8,379 nt of DNA from Candidatus Saccharimonadia bacterium (GTDB lineage: Bacteria > Patescibacteriota > Saccharimonadia > Saccharimonadales > Saccharimonadaceae), in contig JALRDG010000136.1 in NCBI GenBank assembly GCA_023257055.1, positions 1 to 8,379 of the forward strand. The letters run 5' to 3'. Positions 5,805 to 8,379 of this stretch are shown piece after piece. The position numbers and the translations under genes are program-made. The notes beneath the pieces were generated by a model that made no database searches, had not been told where the DNA came from, and worked only from the letters and a program-made list of their open reading frames with translations. The first letter of the stretch is position 1; each line of letters opens with the position of its first letter.

Positions 5805-5833
5805 ATTTTACCATAAAAGCTTTAAAAAGTAAA
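5805..5833 (-). promoter_or_regulatory. Promoter of the J-domain gene
   Basis: TTTACT (5833-5828), 17-base spacer, TAAAAT (5810-5805) with TGG directly before, an extended -10. Predicted start near 5798, leader about 62 bases. The -35 overlaps the 3' end of the terminator stem of the preceding small gene. Confidence 0.65.
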
Positions 5834-5858
5834 TACAGCCCACTATGGGGCTGTATTT
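5821..5858 (-). terminator. Terminator after the 41-aa gene
   Basis: AAATACAGCCC (5831-5841) pairs with GGGCTGTATTT (5848-5858) over a 6-base loop, 11 bp, directly after the stop codon. On the minus strand ACTTTTT follows (5830-5824). On the plus strand TTTTT overlaps the right arm, so it could work in both directions. Confidence 0.85.
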
Positions 5859-5984
5859 TTAACGTTTCTTTGATTTCTTGTTCATTCGCCGCGTAATCGC
5901 ACTAATAACAAGTGGTGCTAAACTAATTAGAATTTTCTGCACCCGTGGGTTTTTGAGTAATCGTACGAGTTGTATCATATTCAT
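5859..5984 (-). CDS. Small 41-aa basic membrane-type protein
   Basis: A 41-residue peptide: a basic amphipathic start (IQLVRLLKNPRVQK, residues 4-17), a hydrophobic core (ILISLAPLVISAI, 18-30) and a very basic tail (TRRMNKKSKKR). The charges on both sides of a 13-residue core suggest a peptide lying on or partly inserted in the membrane rather than a full span. ATG 5984 follows CAGG with six bases between. A second in-frame ATG at 5978 lies six bases after TATACT (5990-5985), so a leaderless start there is also possible. A perfect terminator stem begins right after the TAA. That, the reading frame's charge pattern and the free space around it support a real gene. No family recognised; no clear -35 box was found for it. 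Confidence 0.6.
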   Translation of the reverse strand: MNMIQLVRLLKNPRVQKILISLAPLVISAITRRMNKKSKKR

Positions 5985-6056
5985 AGTATACCTGCTTGCG
6001 CCCGGCAGTTACGTAAGATAGCTTACTAAAACGCAACCAGTGCCTCTCCTACAGTG

Positions 6057-6083
6057 AAAACCACCCGTACGTATACGGGTGGT
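6057..6083 (-). terminator. Terminator after the 93-aa gene
   Basis: ACCACCCGTA (6060-6069) and TACGGGTGGT (6074-6083), 10-bp perfect stem with a 4-base loop, followed on the minus strand by TTTT (6060-6057) and then C. It lies about 33 bases after the stop codon of the gene that ends at 6117. The T-tract is short, so efficiency may be partial. Confidence 0.75.
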
Positions 6084-6116
6084 AATCGACAAATCACTGA
6101 GTGACTGCACTCTACG

Positions 6117-6398
6117 CTAGCTCTGGTCCCACATCGTGACGACGACAATTTCATCGTCAGGGATATCGAGCTTGGGAACCTTCAGCTGTTCGTGCGGAAA
6201 GTCGCCAGCCCGCAAGCGATACACCATCGGATACCCAGAGGCGTTGACTGTTTCGATGGCTGCCTTTTCGACAGGTTCGATCAAGCCACAATTCGACGTT
6301 GGTTCGATGTAACAAATCACTTCACCACCCTCTACGGACGGATACCCCTTGTTCACTTTCGTCGCACCGCGATAGACCGTCAAGTCCCAACCGAGCAT
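6117..6398 (-). CDS. Hypothetical 93-aa soluble protein
   Basis: Not recognised. A small acidic, soluble protein with no signal peptide or membrane segment. It seems mainly beta-strand (WDLTVYRG, GEVICYIEP, YPMVYRLRA, DEIVVVTMW), with two cysteines (C29, C37) eight residues apart. ATG 6398 has a strong ribosome binding site, AAGGAG, nine bases upstream, a promoter with a consensus TTGACA box at 6451-6479 and a terminator shortly after its stop. It is thus a well-supported single-gene unit. It is divergent from the 167-aa gene, with both promoters packed into the 244-base gap between them, so the two may share regulation. Confidence 0.8.
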   Translation of the reverse strand: MLGWDLTVYRGATKVNKGYPSVEGGEVICYIEPTSNCGLIEPVEKAAIETVNASGYPMVYRLRAGDFPHEQLKVPKLDIPDDEIVVVTMWDQS

Positions 6399-6450
6399 TT
6401 TGTGTCACTCCTTCGATGTCAATGTATGCCAAGGTATCTCGGCAAGTTAT

Positions 6451-6479
6451 ATTTTGCACTGAATCGTAAGTATTGTCAA
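6451..6479 (-). promoter_or_regulatory. Promoter of the 93-aa gene
   Basis: Consensus TTGACA (6479-6474), 17-base spacer, CAAAAT (6456-6451). The weak -10 contrasts with the perfect -35. Predicted start near 6444, leader about 45 bases. Confidence 0.55.
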
Positions 6480-6483
6480 TTGT

Positions 6484-6493
6484 CGCTCGAGCG
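6484..6493. promoter_or_regulatory. Palindrome between divergent promoters
   Basis: CGCTCGAGCG, a perfect 10-bp palindrome placed between the -35 boxes of the two divergent promoters (6474-6479 and 6515-6520). It is a candidate operator for joint control; position is the only evidence. Confidence 0.3.
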
Positions 6494-6514
6494 TAAATAC
6501 TCCAACAGTGTAAA

Positions 6515-6543
6515 TTGACTACTCTAAATAATGAATGTATAAT
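6515..6543 (+). promoter_or_regulatory. Promoter of the 167-aa gene
   Basis: TTGACT (6515-6520), 17 bases, consensus TATAAT (6538-6543). Predicted start near 6550, leader about 93 bases, holding a 12-bp palindrome TGCCGGCCGGCA (6562-6573). It rules out the in-frame ATG at 6535 as a start. Confidence 0.8.
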
Positions 6544-6642
6544 ATTTATATTTGCCACGCCTGCCGGCCGGCAAAAGCACCTTGCATTGTCTCGGCAGAC
6601 CAAACATCCATTCGATTGATGGCGCAAACGAAAGGCACTACG

Positions 6643-7146
6643 ATGTCGGAACACCCCTACGTCGAACGTAAGCTCAATACTGCATTCGACAAACTGGAGG
6701 CTGCGGCTCGCAAGGCCGTTGAGCGGATTGATTTCGCAAACCACCCACAGCAGATCATGATTGATCTTGATGATGGCCACGGACAGCGACCTGTCGTGCC
6801 GCTTTCCCACCGTCCGGTCTCTTTGCCCGTGCAAGGAAAAGGCTTCGATGTCAGTCATATCGAACACAGGGACCTCTTCTGCTACGTCGACCCACAGGGA
6901 GAAATTCTCGGGTTCGACCGGTTCGCAGTCGAGTCGCTTCACTACCTTCGTGCCGACGGCAACATCGGGAGTACAGACTGGCGAAAAATTTCGCGCAAAG
7001 CGTACCTCAACACCGTGCTCAGTAAGATCGAGCGCAGCAAGCATGCAACATATGACCTGGTTCGCGTCGACAAGTATTTCATGAAGAGCATCATTTCGCC
7101 CATCAGCGAGTTGACGAAGCTCTGTAAGCAACTTCGTCCGTCCTAG
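6643..7146 (+). CDS. Hypothetical 167-aa protein
   Basis: Not recognised. The only plus-strand gene here. A soluble, His/Arg/Asp-rich protein: an N-terminal amphipathic helix (about residues 5-29), a middle part with strands (QIMIDLDD at 37-44, LFCYVDPQGEILGF at 78-91), and a basic helical C-terminus (WRKISRKAYLNTVLSKIERSK) that could bind nucleic acid, though nothing proves it. ATG 6643 was chosen because AAAGG lies about seven bases upstream. The in-frame ATG at 6619 has no ribosome binding site, and the one at 6535 is upstream of the predicted transcription start. A strong promoter precedes it and a bidirectional terminator follows, so it is a clean single-gene unit, convergent with pnp. 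A long reading frame on the opposite strand (6322-7170) is taken as a shadow. Confidence 0.8.
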   Translation: MSEHPYVERKLNTAFDKLEAAARKAVERIDFANHPQQIMIDLDDGHGQRPVVPLSHRPVSLPVQGKGFDVSHIEHRDLFCYVDPQGEILGFDRFAVESLHYLRADGNIGSTDWRKISRKAYLNTVLSKIERSKHATYDLVRVDKYFMKSIISPISELTKLCKQLRPS

Positions 7147-7168
7147 AGGAATTTGGCCAACCCGAAAC

Positions 7169-7207
7169 AAAAACCCCTCAGTCGCACCATGCGACCGAGG
7201 GGTTTTT
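7169..7207. terminator. Bidirectional terminator between convergent genes
   Basis: AAAAACCCCTC (7169-7179) pairs with GAGGGGTTTTT (7197-7207). Inside, GTCGCA pairs with TGCGAC around a CCA loop, with one A-C mismatch between the two stems. Runs of A on one side and T on the other make it work on both strands, for the 167-aa gene (stop 7146) and for pnp (stop 7226). Confidence 0.95.
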
Positions 7208-7225
7208 CCTATTTTGAGAGACCTT

Positions 7226-8379
7226 TTATTCTTCGATATCTTTTATTGAGAGGCTCAGACGTCCACGCTCATCGATACCGGTCAGCTTAACTTTGATAAT
7301 TTGGCCTTCAGACAGTACATCAGTCACATTTTCGACACGTTCGTTCGAAAGCTGTGAAATATGCAGCATGCCATCAATACCCGGCAGAACGTTCACGAAT
7401 GCACCGAAATCTTTGATCGTCACGACTTTACCTTCGTAGATACGACCAACTTCTGGCTCTTCAGTGAGACTCTTAATCCAATTGATTGCTTTCTCGATAT
7501 TGGTCGTATCGCTCGCAGCAACCGTAATCAAACCATCTTCTTTGATATCGATCTGGGCGCCAGTTTCAGCCGTAATCTTGTTGATCACTTCCCCACCCTT
7601 ACCAATGACCGCACCAATCTTATCTGGATTGATTTTAATTTTCTCGATGCGCGGTGCATACGGACTAAGACTCAGTCGAGGCGTTGCGATCGTTGATAGC
7701 ATGTGATTCAAAATATGTGCGCGGCCAGCTTTCGACTTTTGAAGAGCTTCCGCCAGAATTTCTACTGGCAAACCATGCACTTTCATATCCATCTGGACGG
7801 CCGTGATACCTTTTTCGGTACCTGTCACCTTAAAGTCCATGTCGCCCGCAAAGTCTTCGGCGTCGGCAATATCCGACAGAACATATGGCGTCCCATTATC
7901 CATCATAAGACCCATCGCGATACCACTGACCGGTCGTGTAATTGGCACGCCGGCATCCATCAATGCCAGGCAACTTGAGCAGGTTGCTGCCATAGACGTC
8001 GAACCGTTCTGACTCATGATTTCCGTCACACTACGAATAGCGTACGGGAAGTCTTCTTCTGACGGCAATACAGGAATTAAGGCGCGCTCAGCTAGGTAGC
8101 CGTGGCCAATTTCGCGACGACCAGGCGAACCAAGGCGGCGAACTTCACCAACTGTATAGCCTGGTGCATTGTAATGGTGCATATAGCGCCGTTCACCGTC
8201 GTTGACTTCCATCGTATCAATCATCTGCGCATAGCTCAGTGGCGCTAGCGTAACAATGTTTAACGCCTGCGTTACGCCACGGGTAAAGACACTCGAGCCG
8301 TGCGTACGTGGCAACAAGCCAATTTCGCTACTCAGCGGACGGATTTCATCCAGTGCACGGCCATCCGGACGCGTACCGT
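7226..8379 (-). CDS. pnp: Polynucleotide phosphorylase, C-terminal half (cut by window edge)
   Basis: Phosphorolytic 3'-5' exoribonuclease. The 383 visible residues begin at RPDGRALDEIRP, the opening of the second RNase PH-like domain. The catalytic acids and lysine of the family are kept in AEDFAGDMDFKV: D175, D181 and K183 of the visible part, corresponding to E. coli D486, D492 and K494. A KH domain follows with the GxxG loop in IGKGGEVI (about 259-262), then an S1 RNA-binding domain (about 311-380, VGRIYEGKVVTIKDFGAFVN). The protein ends only a few residues after S1, so there is no long C-terminal tail of the kind that carries partner-binding sites in other bacteria. The first RNase PH domain and the start lie beyond position 8379. 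A bidirectional terminator follows the TAA. Confidence 0.97.
   Translation of the reverse strand, partial: GTRPDGRALDEIRPLSSEIGLLPRTHGSSVFTRGVTQALNIVTLAPLSYAQMIDTMEVNDGERRYMHHYNAPGYTVGEVRRLGSPGRREIGHGYLAERALIPVLPSEEDFPYAIRSVTEIMSQNGSTSMAATCSSCLALMDAGVPITRPVSGIAMGLMMDNGTPYVLSDIADAEDFAGDMDFKVTGTEKGITAVQMDMKVHGLPVEILAEALQKSKAGRAHILNHMLSTIATPRLSLSPYAPRIEKIKINPDKIGAVIGKGGEVINKITAETGAQIDIKEDGLITVAASDTTNIEKAINWIKSLTEEPEVGRIYEGKVVTIKDFGAFVNVLPGIDGMLHISQLSNERVENVTDVLSEGQIIKVKLTGIDERGRLSLSIKDIEE

Noticed and set aside
4950..5816. Long plus-strand reading frame (288 codons) antisense to the J-domain gene
   Set aside because: It lies fully over a gene with a clear J domain, ribosome binding site and promoter; it has no ribosome binding site, and its product is Cys/His/Arg-rich without domains, as expected of a shadow frame.
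6535..6642. Longer N-terminus for the 167-aa protein from ATG 6535 or 6619
   Set aside because: The -10 box is at 6538-6543, so the transcript starts after 6535. ATG 6619 has no ribosome binding site, while ATG 6643 has AAAGG at a good distance.
6322..7170. Minus-strand reading frame of 282 codons opposite the 167-aa gene
   Set aside because: It overlaps both the 93-aa gene and the 167-aa gene, each of which has its own promoter, ribosome binding site and terminator, and it would cross the divergent promoter region. The protein looks like a shadow translation.
7226..8317. Start of pnp at the TTG at 8317
   Set aside because: The PNPase frame continues without a break to the window edge (RPDGRALDEIRP), so this is an internal Leu codon and the gene is simply cut by the window.
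1..8379. CRISPR array, tRNA, IS element or recognisable defence/toxin-antitoxin system
   Set aside because: No spaced direct repeats, cloverleaf sequence, transposase motif or known toxin/antitoxin pair could be found on either strand by reading.

Overview
The window reads as a piece of chromosome from a Patescibacteria/CPR-type bacterium, most likely Candidatus Saccharibacteria (TM7). This rests on the style of the RNase J and PNPase sequences, on a family-4 uracil-DNA glycosylase that lacks most of its Fe-S cysteines, on tight packing with very short leaders, and on many small proteins without obvious relatives. The lineage is inferred from the proteins and was not tested by a search. Standard stop codons are used, and no tRNA, rRNA, IS element or CRISPR array was seen.

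Layout. Both edges carry RNA-decay genes on the minus strand, both cut by the window: the N-terminal part of ribonuclease J (1-508) at the left and the C-terminal half of polynucleotide phosphorylase, pnp (7226-8379), at the right. Between them lie about 6.7 kb of mostly uncharacterised genes, nearly all on the minus strand. Read in the direction of transcription (right to left) these are: a 93-aa soluble protein (6117-6398), a 41-aa basic membrane-type peptide (5859-5984), a 486-aa J-domain protein with an unrecognised C-terminal region (4275-5735), a family-4 UDG (3568-4155), a 34-aa membrane peptide followed by a single-span exported protein (3397-3501 and 2901-3326), a DUF1622 membrane protein (2399-2764) coupled to a possible TraB/ChaN-like protein (1737-2396), and an HExxH...E metallopeptidase-like protein (708-1682). 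Only a 167-aa protein of unknown function (6643-7146) is on the plus strand. It is divergent from the 93-aa gene and convergent with pnp.

Regulation is unusually readable. Seven sigma70-like promoters can be written down, all with exactly 17-bp spacers. Four intrinsic terminators are visible. Several promoters begin inside or right next to the end of the preceding gene: the UDG stop codon lies inside a TTGACA box, and a -35 overlaps a terminator stem. Some starts sit so close to a -10 box that leaderless mRNA is plausible.

Points of most interest: a 36-codon hydrophobic reading frame that fills the RNase J leader and overlaps its start; a 15-bp perfect inverted repeat laid over the promoter of the small-membrane-protein operon; the near-complete loss of Fe-S ligands in the UDG; the J-domain protein with a novel body; and the DUF1622/TraB-like/metalloprotease cluster, which may be an envelope or stress module. 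No gene cluster here could be recognised as a known defence or mobile system.
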